Assembly: GCF_037201815.1 (NCBI RefSeq)
Contig: NZ_CP147407.1
Span: 496,001-560,000, forward strand
Length of the DNA: 64,000 bases
Direction: 5' to 3'
Origin: Metabacillus sp. FJAT-52054
GTDB taxonomy: Bacteria; Bacillota; Bacilli; Bacillales; Bacillaceae
Shown here piece by piece: positions 41,754-50,861 of this stretch (positions are counted from its first letter, which is position 1; each line of letters opens with the position of its first letter). The notes beneath the pieces were generated by a model, which was not told where the DNA came from, searched no databases, and was given only the letters and a program-made list of their open reading frames with translations. The position numbers were made by a program, and so were the translations under genes.

Positions 41754-43487
41754 ATGAACAGGGTGTTTTCATTTTTAAAACCGTACAGGCTGCCGGCAGG
41801 ACTTGCTTTAACGCTCATGCTGGTGGAATTGGCCGTTGAATTGGCCCAGCCGCTCATTATCGCACGAATGATTGATCAGGGGATTTTGCAGAAGGATATG
41901 GGGGTCATCTGGCTGTGGGGAGGAGTGCTGCTAGCGATGTCCATTTTCGCCTTTGCAGCCGGTGTAACGAACTCTTTTTTGGCGAGCAAGGTGAGTCAGG
42001 GCTTTGCTTATGACCTTCGCAGCAGCTTATTTAAAAAGGTGCAGTCCTTTTCTTTCTCCAACCTGGATGATTTTCAGACATCCTCTTTAATTACAAGGGT
42101 AACCAATGATGTGAATACGATCCAGATGACCGTGTTTATGAGCCTCCGGATTATGCTGCGCGCACCATTGCTGGTAATCGGCGGAACCGTTATGGCGCTT
42201 TTTGTGAATGCGAAGCTTGCCCTCATCCTTGTCATTGCAATCCCCGTCCTTATTTTTTTCCTCCTATGGGTGCTGAAGACGGGAGGCGTGATGTTCCGCG
42301 CTGTACAGGAACGGCTCGATAAAGTGAATGGCGTGATGAAAGAGAATCTGGCAGGCATGCGTATCATTAAAGCCTTCTTAAACTCTCGCTACGAAATTCA
42401 AAGGTTCACAAGTGCAACGGAGGATTTAAGGAAAAGAACGACGACCGTTTTACGCCTGATTGAAATGACCATGCCAATTCTTTATTTTGTCATGAATGCG
42501 GGAATCATTGCGATTCTCTGGTTCGGCGCAGGGGAGGTAAGCAGCGGGGGAGCGAAAGTCGGGGAAGTCGTAGCGATTGTGAACTACTCTTTAAGGATTA
42601 CAGCGGCGATTTCGATGTTCTCATTTATCATCATGGCCTTCTCCAGAACGAGGGCATCGTCACAGCGTGTTTCGGAGGTGCTGGAAACAGAGCCTCATCT
42701 GCATGATCTTCCCTCCTCCAGCCGCTCTCCCGAAGTGACGGATGGAAGTGTGGAGTTTCAAAATGTAACGTTTTTTTACCCAGGAAGCGAAACCCCAGTT
42801 TTGAAAAAAGTGAGTTTTACAGCCGAAAAGGGGTCGACTACCGCCATAATGGGGGCAACAGGCTCAGGAAAATCAACCCTTTTTCAGTTGATTCCAAGAC
42901 TGTATGACGCGACGGAAGGCGAGGTTTTCCTTGATGGAGAAGAAGCGGGGCAATACCGGCTTCAAAATTTAAGGGAGCAAATCGGCTACGTCCCGCAGGA
43001 ATCCATTCTTTTCACGGGAACCGTTAAAGATAACATTGCTTGGGGAAAGCCTGCTGCCTCAATGGAAGAGATCATTCAGGCAGCAAAGGACGCCCAGATT
43101 CATGATACAATCGAGAGCCTTCCGAAAGGCTATGACACAGTTGTCGGGCAAAAGGGTGTCAATCTGTCTGGCGGGCAGAAACAAAGGCTCTCCATAGCCC
43201 GGGCGCTCATTCGCAAACCGGCCATCCTGCTCCTCGATGACAGCACGAGCGCCCTGGATTTGAAAACAGAAGGCAGACTTCTCAAAGCGCTCGGTACTTA
43301 TTCATGCACGACCTTTCTTATAACCCAAAAAATCAGTACAGCTGCAGCCTCGGATCAAATTCTCATTCTAGATGACGGAGAGCTGCTGGAGCATGGTCCA
43401 CATGAAGAACTGCTCCGAACATCGGATATTTACCGCCGGATTTGGCAATCTCAAATGAAGGGGGAACGAATTCATGAGACCCTCTAA
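41754..43487 (+). CDS. Heterodimeric ABC exporter, degenerate-site subunit
   Basis: The 577-residue half transporter has six N-terminal helices and a C-terminal ATPase domain. Walker A is GATGSGKST and the signature LSGGQKQR is intact. After Walker B (AILLLDD) the catalytic Glu is Asp, and the H-loop His is Gln (FLITQKIS). This is the non-catalytic pattern seen in the first subunit of heterodimeric exporters such as BmrC/BmrD, and in length it is closer to YfiB/YfiC. The next gene overlaps it by 14 nt. The pair probably exports drugs or lipids. Confidence 0.9.
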   Translation: MNRVFSFLKPYRLPAGLALTLMLVELAVELAQPLIIARMIDQGILQKDMGVIWLWGGVLLAMSIFAFAAGVTNSFLASKVSQGFAYDLRSSLFKKVQSFSFSNLDDFQTSSLITRVTNDVNTIQMTVFMSLRIMLRAPLLVIGGTVMALFVNAKLALILVIAIPVLIFFLLWVLKTGGVMFRAVQERLDKVNGVMKENLAGMRIIKAFLNSRYEIQRFTSATEDLRKRTTTVLRLIEMTMPILYFVMNAGIIAILWFGAGEVSSGGAKVGEVVAIVNYSLRITAAISMFSFIIMAFSRTRASSQRVSEVLETEPHLHDLPSSSRSPEVTDGSVEFQNVTFFYPGSETPVLKKVSFTAEKGSTTAIMGATGSGKSTLFQLIPRLYDATEGEVFLDGEEAGQYRLQNLREQIGYVPQESILFTGTVKDNIAWGKPAASMEEIIQAAKDAQIHDTIESLPKGYDTVVGQKGVNLSGGQKQRLSIARALIRKPAILLLDDSTSALDLKTEGRLLKALGTYSCTTFLITQKISTAAASDQILILDDGELLEHGPHEELLRTSDIYRRIWQSQMKGERIHETL

Positions 43488-45255
43488 TCATCAGCTAAAA
43501 GGAACGAAGCCGCCGCGGCCAAATAACTGGCCGGCGGTCGTAAGGCGAATTTGGAATTACATGGACGGCAATAAAGGCCTGCTCGTTATGGTCGTTTTGA
43601 TGGTAATTGGAAGCTCCGCACTGGGCCTGTTAGGTCCATATCTGATCGGCCAAACGATTGATATGTATATTGTCCCGCTAAAAACAGACGGGCTGGCAGT
43701 CCAGCTGCTGCTTTTGATTATCGTATATGCAGGCTATTCGCTCGCCACTTGGCTGCAGAACTTTTGGATGGCAGGCATCGCCCAGCAGGCCGTCTACCGA
43801 ATGAGAGTCCAGCTTTTCGAGCATTTTCAAAAGCTGCCGATCTCATTTTTTGATAAGCGGCAGCATGGGGAGCTGATGAGCAGGGTCACAAATGATATGG
43901 ATAATGTCAGCCAAACGCTGAACAGCTCAGTTATCCAAATTCTCTCAAGTTTGCTTACTTTAGCCGGAACCGTCATCCTCATGCTGATTTTAAGTCCGGT
44001 CCTGACCGCACTTTCCATGGTCATCATTCCCCTCATGGTGTTCGGAATGAAGTGGATTACAAGCAGGACAGGGAAAAAATTCAAGGAGCAGCAAAAGCAC
44101 CTCGGTTCATTGAACGGATACATCGAAGAAACGTTCTCAGGCCAAAAAATCGTCAAAGCTTTTTCCCAGGAAGAGCGGGTAACGGAAGAATTCCTCGATC
44201 GCAGCGCCAAGCTCCGTGAAGCAGGTTTTTGGGCACAAACGTACTCAGGCTTTATTCCAAAATTGATGAACGTACTGAATAACCTCAGCTTTGCCATTAT
44301 CGCAGCAGCCGGCGGCTATATGGCGATTAAAGGCTACATTACGATCGGCACAATTGTTATATTCATAGAATATTCAAGACAGTTCACCCGTCCGCTGAAT
44401 GATCTGGCCAATCAATTTAATACCATTCTCTCAGCCGTTGCCGGGGCAGAAAGGGTATTTGAAATATTGGATGAAAAAGAAGAAGAACAGAAAGAACAAA
44501 TTCCTCTGTCTTCAGGGATTACAGAAGGCGACGTTGCATTCCGGGATGTTTCATTCGGCTATGATGACGACCATCTGATTTTGAAGGACATCAGTTTTCA
44601 TGCATCAAAAGGGGACATGGTCGCGTTTGTAGGCGCTACCGGAGCAGGCAAAACGACCATCATCAACCTGCTGTCGCGCTTTTATGATCCGAGTGCCGGA
44701 ACGATTCAGATCGATGGACAGGAAATCACCAAAATCAGCCGCCCCGACCTAAGAAAAAATATGGGCTTCGTCCTGCAGGATCCCTTTCTTTTCGAAGGTA
44801 CCATCAGAGAAAACATCCGCTATGGCCGCCTTCACGCCTCAGACCAGGAAGTAGAAGAAGCAGCCAAGCAAGCCAATGCCCACTCCTTCATTATGAGGCT
44901 GCCGAAAAAGTACGAGACTGTTCTAAAACAGGATGGAAGCGGAATTAGCCAGGGGCAAAAACAGCTCCTATCCATTGCAAGAGCCATGCTTGCAGATCCC
45001 GTGCTGCTCATTCTTGACGAAGCAACGAGCAGCATCGATACAATCACCGAGCTGAAAATACAAGATGCCCTTAAGCACTTAATGAAGGGCAGAACAAGCT
45101 TCGTCATCGCCCACCGACTGAACACCATTCAGCAGGCTGACCAAATCATCGTCCTTGACCGGGGAAGGATTGTTGAAAATGGTACACATGAACAGCTTCT
45201 TTCCAATGAAGGAGCCTATTACAGTCTGTATCAATCGCTTGAGGATATTAGTTAA
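43474..45255 (+). CDS. Heterodimeric ABC exporter, catalytic-site subunit
   Basis: The 593-residue half transporter complements the preceding subunit. Walker A is GATGAGKTT, Walker B is VLLILDEAT with the catalytic Glu, and the H-loop is FVIAHRLNT. Its own signature motif is altered (ISQGQKQ instead of LSGGQ), so only one of the two composite ATP sites should hydrolyse. This reciprocal degeneration is strong evidence for an obligate heterodimer. Start and stop overlap (14 nt) ensures coupling. A 41-codon small ORF with a terminator follows. Confidence 0.92.
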   Translation: MRPSNHQLKGTKPPRPNNWPAVVRRIWNYMDGNKGLLVMVVLMVIGSSALGLLGPYLIGQTIDMYIVPLKTDGLAVQLLLLIIVYAGYSLATWLQNFWMAGIAQQAVYRMRVQLFEHFQKLPISFFDKRQHGELMSRVTNDMDNVSQTLNSSVIQILSSLLTLAGTVILMLILSPVLTALSMVIIPLMVFGMKWITSRTGKKFKEQQKHLGSLNGYIEETFSGQKIVKAFSQEERVTEEFLDRSAKLREAGFWAQTYSGFIPKLMNVLNNLSFAIIAAAGGYMAIKGYITIGTIVIFIEYSRQFTRPLNDLANQFNTILSAVAGAERVFEILDEKEEEQKEQIPLSSGITEGDVAFRDVSFGYDDDHLILKDISFHASKGDMVAFVGATGAGKTTIINLLSRFYDPSAGTIQIDGQEITKISRPDLRKNMGFVLQDPFLFEGTIRENIRYGRLHASDQEVEEAAKQANAHSFIMRLPKKYETVLKQDGSGISQGQKQLLSIARAMLADPVLLILDEATSSIDTITELKIQDALKHLMKGRTSFVIAHRLNTIQQADQIIVLDRGRIVENGTHEQLLSNEGAYYSLYQSLEDIS

Positions 45256-45328
45256 TGTTCCATCATATGCTTAGAATGTAAAGATGGAGGGAATAACGTA
45301 ACAAATATCCATTAGCGGGGGCGTTAAA

Positions 45329-45454
45329 ATGAAAAAAATGACAGAATGGCTCGAGCATACAGCAAATTGGTTCGGCCGTAAAACAATATCAGGCATCTTT
45401 CATACGAGTCTTTTAGAGCACAACCTAAAAGAACAGGAAACTGTACGCAAATGA
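45329..45454 (+). CDS. Candidate small protein, 41 residues
   Basis: An ATG at 45329 follows GCGGGGG by about 7 nt and opens a 41-codon frame with an amphipathic, Trp/His-containing sequence (MTEWLEHTANWFGRKT... ISGIFHTSLLEH). The frame ends inside the 5' arm of a strong terminator, a usual layout for short real genes. I do not recognise a family. It lies 73 bp after the ABC exporter gene. It could also be chance in a terminator leader. Confidence 0.45.
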   Translation: MKKMTEWLEHTANWFGRKTISGIFHTSLLEHNLKEQETVRK

Positions 45455-45486
45455 TGAATTTGCCGCGTACATTCCTGTTCTTTTTT
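45427..45486 (+). terminator. Long-hairpin terminator
   Basis: AAAAGAACAGGAA (45427-45439) pairs with TTCCTGTTCTTTT (45472-45484), with a second paired segment GTACGC/GCGTAC inside. The remaining bases up to 45712 show no gene. Confidence 0.8.
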
Positions 45487-45712
45487 CTTTTTAAATAAAG
45501 GAAGGCACTGCCCCTCATAAGCAGTGCGAAGAAGAGTGAGAAGAGATTTTCCTTTGGAAAAAGGTATCCTCGTCAATATCCTATTCGAATTATTGGTTTG
45601 TGCGACCAAAACAAAAAAATAATTTTTCTATAATACCCAAATAAACATTGCAATATTCACTATAACGTGTTTTATGATTTACAATAGGATTTGAAGTGAG
45701 GTCATGCCTGTC

Positions 45713-46054
45713 ATGGAAAACCGAATTAAAGAAGTAAGAAAGTGCAATGGCGATACTCTTCAAAGCCTTGCAAAAAAAGTGAATTATGATTATAGCAACC
45801 TTTCTAAAATTGAACGCGGTCTTTATGTACCCACTATTTCTCTTCTGAAAAAAATAGCGGAAGTATACGAGGTCGATATAAGTGATTTGCTTGTAACGGA
45901 GAAGCGCAGCAAAGAGGTCATAGATCTTCAGTCCAAGAACCTTTTAGTCAAGTATGAACTTGAGCTTGACGGCCGGAAGGTATCTCCAGATGAGATCAGC
46001 GTCATAACTTCCATCATTCGCAAATTAAGAAACGCTGCTGCCCAAAACAGCTAA
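45713..46054 (+). CDS. XRE family helix-turn-helix regulator
   Basis: The 113-residue protein has a Cro/CI-type HTH (IKEVRKCNGDTLQSLAKKVNYDYSNLSKIERGLYVPTISLLKKIAEVYEVDISDLL) and a C-terminal helical extension (VSPDEISVITSIIRKLRNAAAQ) that may dimerise. ATG 45713 is about 10 nt after GAGGTC; the upstream ATG at 45704 is too close. The target is unknown. The next gene starts 88 bp downstream. Confidence 0.85.
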   Translation: MENRIKEVRKCNGDTLQSLAKKVNYDYSNLSKIERGLYVPTISLLKKIAEVYEVDISDLLVTEKRSKEVIDLQSKNLLVKYELELDGRKVSPDEISVITSIIRKLRNAAAQNS

Positions 46055-46142
46055 GGGGGTTGGGGGAAGTGATTTTGTGACGAACCCCAATAGTTTTAGC
46101 CCATGCCGCCCCCGTGATATACTGAATGCGGAGGTGTTTTGC

Positions 46143-46667
46143 ATGCGTTTAGAAAATAAAAAAATTATTCAGCTGGTCAGCAGTGAATTTGAAGATCTTG
46201 AGCTATGGTATCCGGTACTCCGCTTACAGGAAGAGGGCGCCACTGTTCACATTGCTGGAGAAAAAGCCAATGAAACCTATATAGGGAAATACGGTGTCCC
46301 TGTGACATCGGACATTTCCTTCACCGACGTAAAACCCGAAGAATACGATGCGATCCTTGTACCTGGCGGCTGGTCACCGGACAAGCTGCGACGTTATCCC
46401 GAAGTACTCGAAATGGTGCGCTACATGGATCAGCACGAAAAACCGATCGGTCAAATCTGCCACGCCGGCTGGGTCCTGATATCCGCCGGAATCCTAAAAG
46501 GCCGGAACGTTACAAGCACACCTGGGATCAAAGATGATATGACCAACGCCGGCGCCATCTGGCACGACGTCGCCGTCATCACCGACGGCCATATTGTCTC
46601 CAGCCGCAGACCTCCAGACCTTCCGCAATACGCCAAGGAATTTGCCGATTTGCTGGCAGGGGAATAG
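46143..46667 (+). CDS. DJ-1/PfpI family protein (type 1 glutamine amidotransferase-like)
   Basis: The 174-residue protein has the nucleophile elbow GQICHAGWVL with Cys, the acidic motif FEDLELWYPVLRL and a C-terminal SRRPPDLPQYAKEF. It resembles YfkM/YraA and PfpI, stress proteins linked to protein-aldehyde repair or peptidase activity. The start at 46143 follows GGAGGTG; the frame from 46077 adds a Pro-rich, non-family leader. Confidence 0.9.
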   Translation: MRLENKKIIQLVSSEFEDLELWYPVLRLQEEGATVHIAGEKANETYIGKYGVPVTSDISFTDVKPEEYDAILVPGGWSPDKLRRYPEVLEMVRYMDQHEKPIGQICHAGWVLISAGILKGRNVTSTPGIKDDMTNAGAIWHDVAVITDGHIVSSRRPPDLPQYAKEFADLLAGE

Positions 46668-46748
46668 ATGTGGGAAGCTTCCTTTAATTAGGGGGCTTTT
46701 TTTGTTTGTGAGGCTGGATTGTGGATACGGCGATGACTGTGCGAGACT

Positions 46749-47296
46749 GTGCACTGACCCCCGTTTCGCTAAAGGGTTAAACCTCCGTCCCCGTATGGAG
46801 AGAGGCTGGTTGGCTGAAGGGCGGAGGAGACATGTGCTCTGTCCCCTGGTGAGGTGATGGATTGGGGGTCAGTGCATTGCACTGACCCTCAATTCGCTAA
46901 AGCAATAAACCTCCGTCCCCAAAAGAAGGCGGACTAGGGCGGATACGGGATAGCCGGATTGCAGCTCTGTCCCCCGCTGCAGTGATTGGCTGGGGGTCAG
47001 TGCAACAGCGGAAACGAAGCGCCTGACCCGCACTCTGCTAAAGGATAAAAGCTCCGGCACCGCTTCTCCAAACCGTTGGGGTGCAACGGTTCATCTGCTG
47101 TCGTCTTTGTCCCCGTTTGCGGTGAAGCAATAGGGGACTGGCACGGTGCCAGTCCCGCTGTTCTCTATCAAGCTAAAGCTCCGGCACCTGCTCCCCAATC
47201 CCTTGCGCCTCAAAAGGCCACAAGCGGCTTCCTTTGTCCCCACATGCGTTAAAGCAGCGCGGGTCAGGCGCCGCCGTTCACCTCCCATCATCCGGT
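46749..47296 (+). repeat. Degenerate ~128-bp repeat block with inverted ends
   Basis: At least two units (46749-46875 and 46877-47004) begin with TGCACTGACCC and end with GGGGGTCAGTGCA. Each contains CGCTAAAG.., AACCTCCGTCCCC and a late CTGTCCCC. Two further, more diverged units (about 47005-47150 and 47151-47270) share CTCCGGCACC and TTTGTCCCC. The junction at 47133-47155 is a perfect palindrome core GACTGGCACGGTGCCAGTC. No gene is credible in 46668-47508; the frames crossing it are compositional. Confidence 0.8.
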
Positions 47297-47407
47297 CCAC
47301 CAGTCAGGCGCCGCCGTTAACCCCCCTTTCGGTCCACCAGTCAGGCGCCGCCGTTAACCCCCCTTTCGGTCCACCAGTCAGGCGCCGCCGTTGACCTCCC
47401 ATCCGTT
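47297..47407 (+). repeat. 37-bp tandem repeat, three full units
   Basis: Units start at 47297, 47334 and 47371. The first two are identical; the third differs near its end. Each starts CCACCAGTCAGGCGCCGCCG. A diverged partial unit precedes them (GTCAGGCGCCGCCGTTCACC) and CCACCAG begins another at 47408. Confidence 0.95.
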
Positions 47408-47462
47408 CCACCAGCTTCCATCGGTAACTTCGTCCACCCGTCCACAACCACCCTTCCCCAAC

Positions 47463-47490
47463 AAAAAAAGAACCGCCAACTAAGCGGTTC
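47463..47490 (-). terminator. Terminator of the cstA operon
   Basis: On the minus strand GAACCGC pairs with GCGGTTC (47484-47490 with 47470-47476) and is followed by a run of seven T. Confidence 0.85.
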
Positions 47491-47508
47491 CAAACATTTA
47501 GCCATTAT

Positions 47509-47712
47509 TCAGCAGCAGCGGGAGACCTTTCCGCCTTTCGCATTGTAGCGTTCCTCCTGGGCTTCGCAGAAAAATTCTTTTCGGGTTTTCACGGGTTCGC
47601 CTGGATGCTTGGATGACATGTGCGCAACGTATGTTTCATAGCAGGGAACGCCGACGAGCAGGTTTAGGAATTGTTTGCGGTGGCTGAATATACCGGCCAT
47701 CTTTTTAAGCAT
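47509..47712 (-). CDS. YbdD/YjiX family protein
   Basis: The 67-residue protein belongs to the small family that accompanies CstA/BtsT transporters (LLVGVPCYETYVAHMSSKHPGEPVKTRKEFFCEAQEERYNAKGGKVSRCC). The Cys pairs near the end may bind metal. The start at ATG 47712 overlaps the cstA stop by 8 nt, so synthesis is coupled. The longer frame to 47787 lies within cstA and is not real. Confidence 0.88.
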   Translation of the reverse strand: MLKKMAGIFSHRKQFLNLLVGVPCYETYVAHMSSKHPGEPVKTRKEFFCEAQEERYNAKGGKVSRCC

Positions 47713-49780
47713 AGTGTTTGAATTCTCCTTCCTCGCGCGGAATGTACGGCGCTTCGTGAAGGGTGACGTCCTGTTTTTTGAATACACGGATCCACATTCT
47801 CACAGATGAGATGAGAACAGCGATAACGACGAGCATGAAGATGGCGCATAGGGCGGCATCAACGTAGTCATTTACGATGATTTGGTTCATTTGAGCCTGG
47901 TTGGCGGCAGGAGCCAGAACTTCTCCTTTGCTTCTTGCATCACTGAATACTTTAGCGTGCGACAGGAAGCCGATTTTAGGATTTTCGTGGAAGAGCTTTT
48001 GCCAGCCAGCCGTCATGGTAACGATCAGGATCCAGGTGGTTGGAAGGAGCGTTACCCATACGTAAGCTTTTTTCCCCATTTTAAAGAGCATGGTGGTACC
48101 TAGGAGCAGGGCAATTCCGGCAAGCATCTGGTTTGCGATTCCGAAAAGCGGCCATAGGGTGTTGATTCCTCCGAGCGGATCAATGACGCCCTGATATAGG
48201 AAGTAGCCCCAGCCAAGGACGCATATTGCAGTAGCGATGATGTTGGCAGGCAGATAGTCAGTTTTGGCAAGCGGCTTATACACTTGTCCCAAAAGATCCT
48301 GGATCATGAAGCGGCCGACGCGGGTACCGGCATCAATGGTTGTTAGTATAAACAGCGCCTCAAAGAGTATGGCGAAATGGTACCAGAAGGCCATTAGTGC
48401 TTTTCCGCCAAGGAAGCTTGAGAAGATGACGGACATTCCAATCGCGAGAGTCGGTGCCCCGCCTGTTCTTGATTGAATGGTCTCTTCCCCCACGTCTTTG
48501 GCAAGCGTGGTTAAATCATCCGGTGTAATGGTAAAGCCCCAGCCGGATACAGTCGCAGCGGCTGAAACGGCGTCCGTTCCGATCACGGCAGGAGGGCTAT
48601 TGATAGCAAAATAGATCCCGGGAGTCAGTACGCACGCAGCAATGAGGGCCATCATGGCAACAAAAGATTCCGTCAGCATTGCCCCGTACCCAATTGGTCT
48701 TGCATGGCTTTCTCTTTCAATCATTTTAGGAGTCGTACCGGATGAAACGAGAGCATGGAAGCCTGAAACGGCACCGCAGGCAATTGTAATGAATAAGAAC
48801 GGGAAGAGGTTGCCGGCGAAAACCGGGCCTGTCCCATCGATGAATTGAGTAGTAGACGGCATCTGAAGATCAGGTGCCACGACTAAAATTCCAATTGCCA
48901 ACCCAGCGATGGTACCTACTTTTAAAAAGGTGCTTAAATAATCCCTTGGAGCAAGGAGCAGCCAAACAGGGATAACGGATGCGATAAAACCGTAGGCAAT
49001 CATCATGATTGCAATTGTTTCTCCGTTAAAGGTAAACATCTTGGCAAGAGCAGGATTAAGAGATACATATTGTCCGAGCATAATAGAACCAATTAGCAGA
49101 ACGCCACCGATCACTGAGCCTTCCCCAACCCGGCCCGGGCGGATGTACCGCATGTAAATTCCCATGAAAACAGCGATAGGAATCGTGGCGGCAATGGTAA
49201 ACATTCCCCACGGACTTCCAATAAGCGCTTTTACTACGACAAGAGCAAGAACAGCGAGAAGAATAATCATGATTCCCAGGATTCCGACCATGGCAATAAC
49301 GCCTGTAACGGGTCCAATTTCTTCCTTGATCATTTCTCCAAGAGACTTTCCTTTCCGTCTCATTGAACCGAATAGAATGATAAAATCCTGTACTGCTCCG
49401 GCAAGCACGACCCCAGCCACAATCCAGATGGTCCCGGGAAGGTAGCCCATTTGAGCGGCAAGGATTGGACCGACAAGCGGCCCTGCACCTGCAATCGCAG
49501 CAAAATGGTGGCCGAACAGCACCCATTTGTTTGTGGGAACGTAATCCTTCCCGTCATTTTGCGTTTCTGCAGGTGTCTTGCGGTTGTCATCAAGCTCGAA
49601 AACCTTTCTTGCTATAAAACGGCTGTAAAAGCGATATGCAATTGCGTATACACTGAGCGCAGCAACAAGAAGCCAGATGGCATTAATGGATTCTCCCCGG
49701 TTAAGAGCCAGAACGCCAAAGCCTGCTGCCCCAGCTGCTGAAATGATGCCCCAAATCAGAATGGACTTTATGGCTTTCAT
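47705..49780 (-). CDS. cstA: Carbon starvation protein CstA family transporter
   Basis: The 691-residue membrane protein has about 16-18 helices. The CstA signature YVPTNKWVLFGHHFAAIAGAGPLVGPILAAQMGYLPG is at residues ~85-125, and the pore-like FHALVSSGTTPKMIERE is in the middle. Family members import pyruvate (BtsT) or peptides during carbon starvation. A TATAAT box lies in the upstream AT-rich gap (minus strand, about 49830). The partner ybdD gene overlaps the 3' end. Confidence 0.93.
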   Translation of the reverse strand: MKAIKSILIWGIISAAGAAGFGVLALNRGESINAIWLLVAALSVYAIAYRFYSRFIARKVFELDDNRKTPAETQNDGKDYVPTNKWVLFGHHFAAIAGAGPLVGPILAAQMGYLPGTIWIVAGVVLAGAVQDFIILFGSMRRKGKSLGEMIKEEIGPVTGVIAMVGILGIMIILLAVLALVVVKALIGSPWGMFTIAATIPIAVFMGIYMRYIRPGRVGEGSVIGGVLLIGSIMLGQYVSLNPALAKMFTFNGETIAIMMIAYGFIASVIPVWLLLAPRDYLSTFLKVGTIAGLAIGILVVAPDLQMPSTTQFIDGTGPVFAGNLFPFLFITIACGAVSGFHALVSSGTTPKMIERESHARPIGYGAMLTESFVAMMALIAACVLTPGIYFAINSPPAVIGTDAVSAAATVSGWGFTITPDDLTTLAKDVGEETIQSRTGGAPTLAIGMSVIFSSFLGGKALMAFWYHFAILFEALFILTTIDAGTRVGRFMIQDLLGQVYKPLAKTDYLPANIIATAICVLGWGYFLYQGVIDPLGGINTLWPLFGIANQMLAGIALLLGTTMLFKMGKKAYVWVTLLPTTWILIVTMTAGWQKLFHENPKIGFLSHAKVFSDARSKGEVLAPAANQAQMNQIIVNDYVDAALCAIFMLVVIAVLISSVRMWIRVFKKQDVTLHEAPYIPREEGEFKHYA

Positions 49781-49885
49781 ATGTACATTCCCCCCTTTGT
49801 CATCTCTACAGGGTAATTGTATTATACTATTCTGAAAATTTAAATAAATATTTAGCTTTTGGGGGATAAAATCTTCCAGACTGCT

Positions 49886-50638
49886 TTACAAGTGAAACAG
49901 TCTGGATAACCCTTCAATCCCGAGAAAATAAGTGTCCGGCATATGATTGCCCGCAATAGATCCAGTATCAATCGTGAAAGTGAAGGGAGTTTGCACATGC
50001 TGATAAAAGTATTTCAATTTAGTAATAGGGTTGTAGACAAAAATGGGAGGGAGCTTCGGCACGAGGTCCGCTGTATTTACAAAGCGAATGCTGTTTGGAA
50101 CAAGCTTGTCATATAAAGAGGCAAACTGCCCGTCCCCGACTCTTGGTGCTCCATAGTTGTACATTACAATGGACCTGAAACCTGAATTCGCCGCCGCGTC
50201 TGCCGCGTGAAGCACTGCGAGTGCCCCCCCAAGACTGTGTCCGGTGATAAACAGGTTTTTTTCCTTAGCAAGGCTATGATAGGCCTGGAAAATTTCGTCA
50301 CGGCAAGTGGAATAAATGGACTGAAACCCTTGATGAACAAGACCCGCGTTCTGAATATATAAATAGGGAGCCTGCCTTATGGTCGCGTCTGCAATCCAAT
50401 CTGCATCAGACTGGGTACCCCTGAAGGCAATAACCACCGCATCCTCTGACTCCAGGATAAATCCGAACCACTCCGGAATGCTGTTTGCACTGGCTTTAAA
50501 GGCTTTAACGAGTGTAAAACCCGGTACCACTTCCACAGGTCCGTTATTAAGGAATTGCCGGTATGAATAAACACACATATGAAGCAAAAATTCAGCGAGA
50601 TCCTTATTATAAAAAGGTTTTTTTCTCCACATAGTCAT
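49886..50638 (-). CDS. Class 3 lipase family protein
   Basis: The roughly 250-residue alpha/beta hydrolase has the nucleophile motif GHSLGG, the catalytic Asp in NTADLVPKLP and a His near the end (AGNHMPDTYFLG). The oxyanion-side motif FRGTQ is also present. There is no signal peptide, so it is probably cytoplasmic or released at lysis. The frame extends to a TTG at 50659; I prefer ATG 50638, but the ribosome site is weak in both cases (GCGGGG). No clear partner is adjacent. Confidence 0.85.
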   Translation of the reverse strand: MTMWRKKPFYNKDLAEFLLHMCVYSYRQFLNNGPVEVVPGFTLVKAFKASANSIPEWFGFILESEDAVVIAFRGTQSDADWIADATIRQAPYLYIQNAGLVHQGFQSIYSTCRDEIFQAYHSLAKEKNLFITGHSLGGALAVLHAADAAANSGFRSIVMYNYGAPRVGDGQFASLYDKLVPNSIRFVNTADLVPKLPPIFVYNPITKLKYFYQHVQTPFTFTIDTGSIAGNHMPDTYFLGIEGLSRLFHL

Positions 50639-50861
50639 GTTGTTAATACCCCGCTTCAATAGGCTTATGCATTACCATACGCTGCTGAACGTAAGAAGTG
50701 CCTGTATGAAGCTGTACATAAAAATACCTATTGAAAAAAGGGAAATTTGTATCAGCTGTCGTATTTAATCGGTTAAGTGAGAGCTTCACCGTATTCCTTC
50801 TCTTCGATTAAGAAAGTGTTTACTGCCCGTTAACAGGGGAAAATATAGCTGCGGGGTAGAA

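Noticed and set aside
47146..47394. 82-codon frame in the repeat block
   Set aside because: It is built of the repeat units (TPLSVHQSGAAVNPP-like periodicity), with no ribosome site.
47297..47407. Possible CRISPR array from 37-bp repeats
   Set aside because: The units abut directly with no unique spacers, and no cas gene is present. It is a plain tandem repeat.
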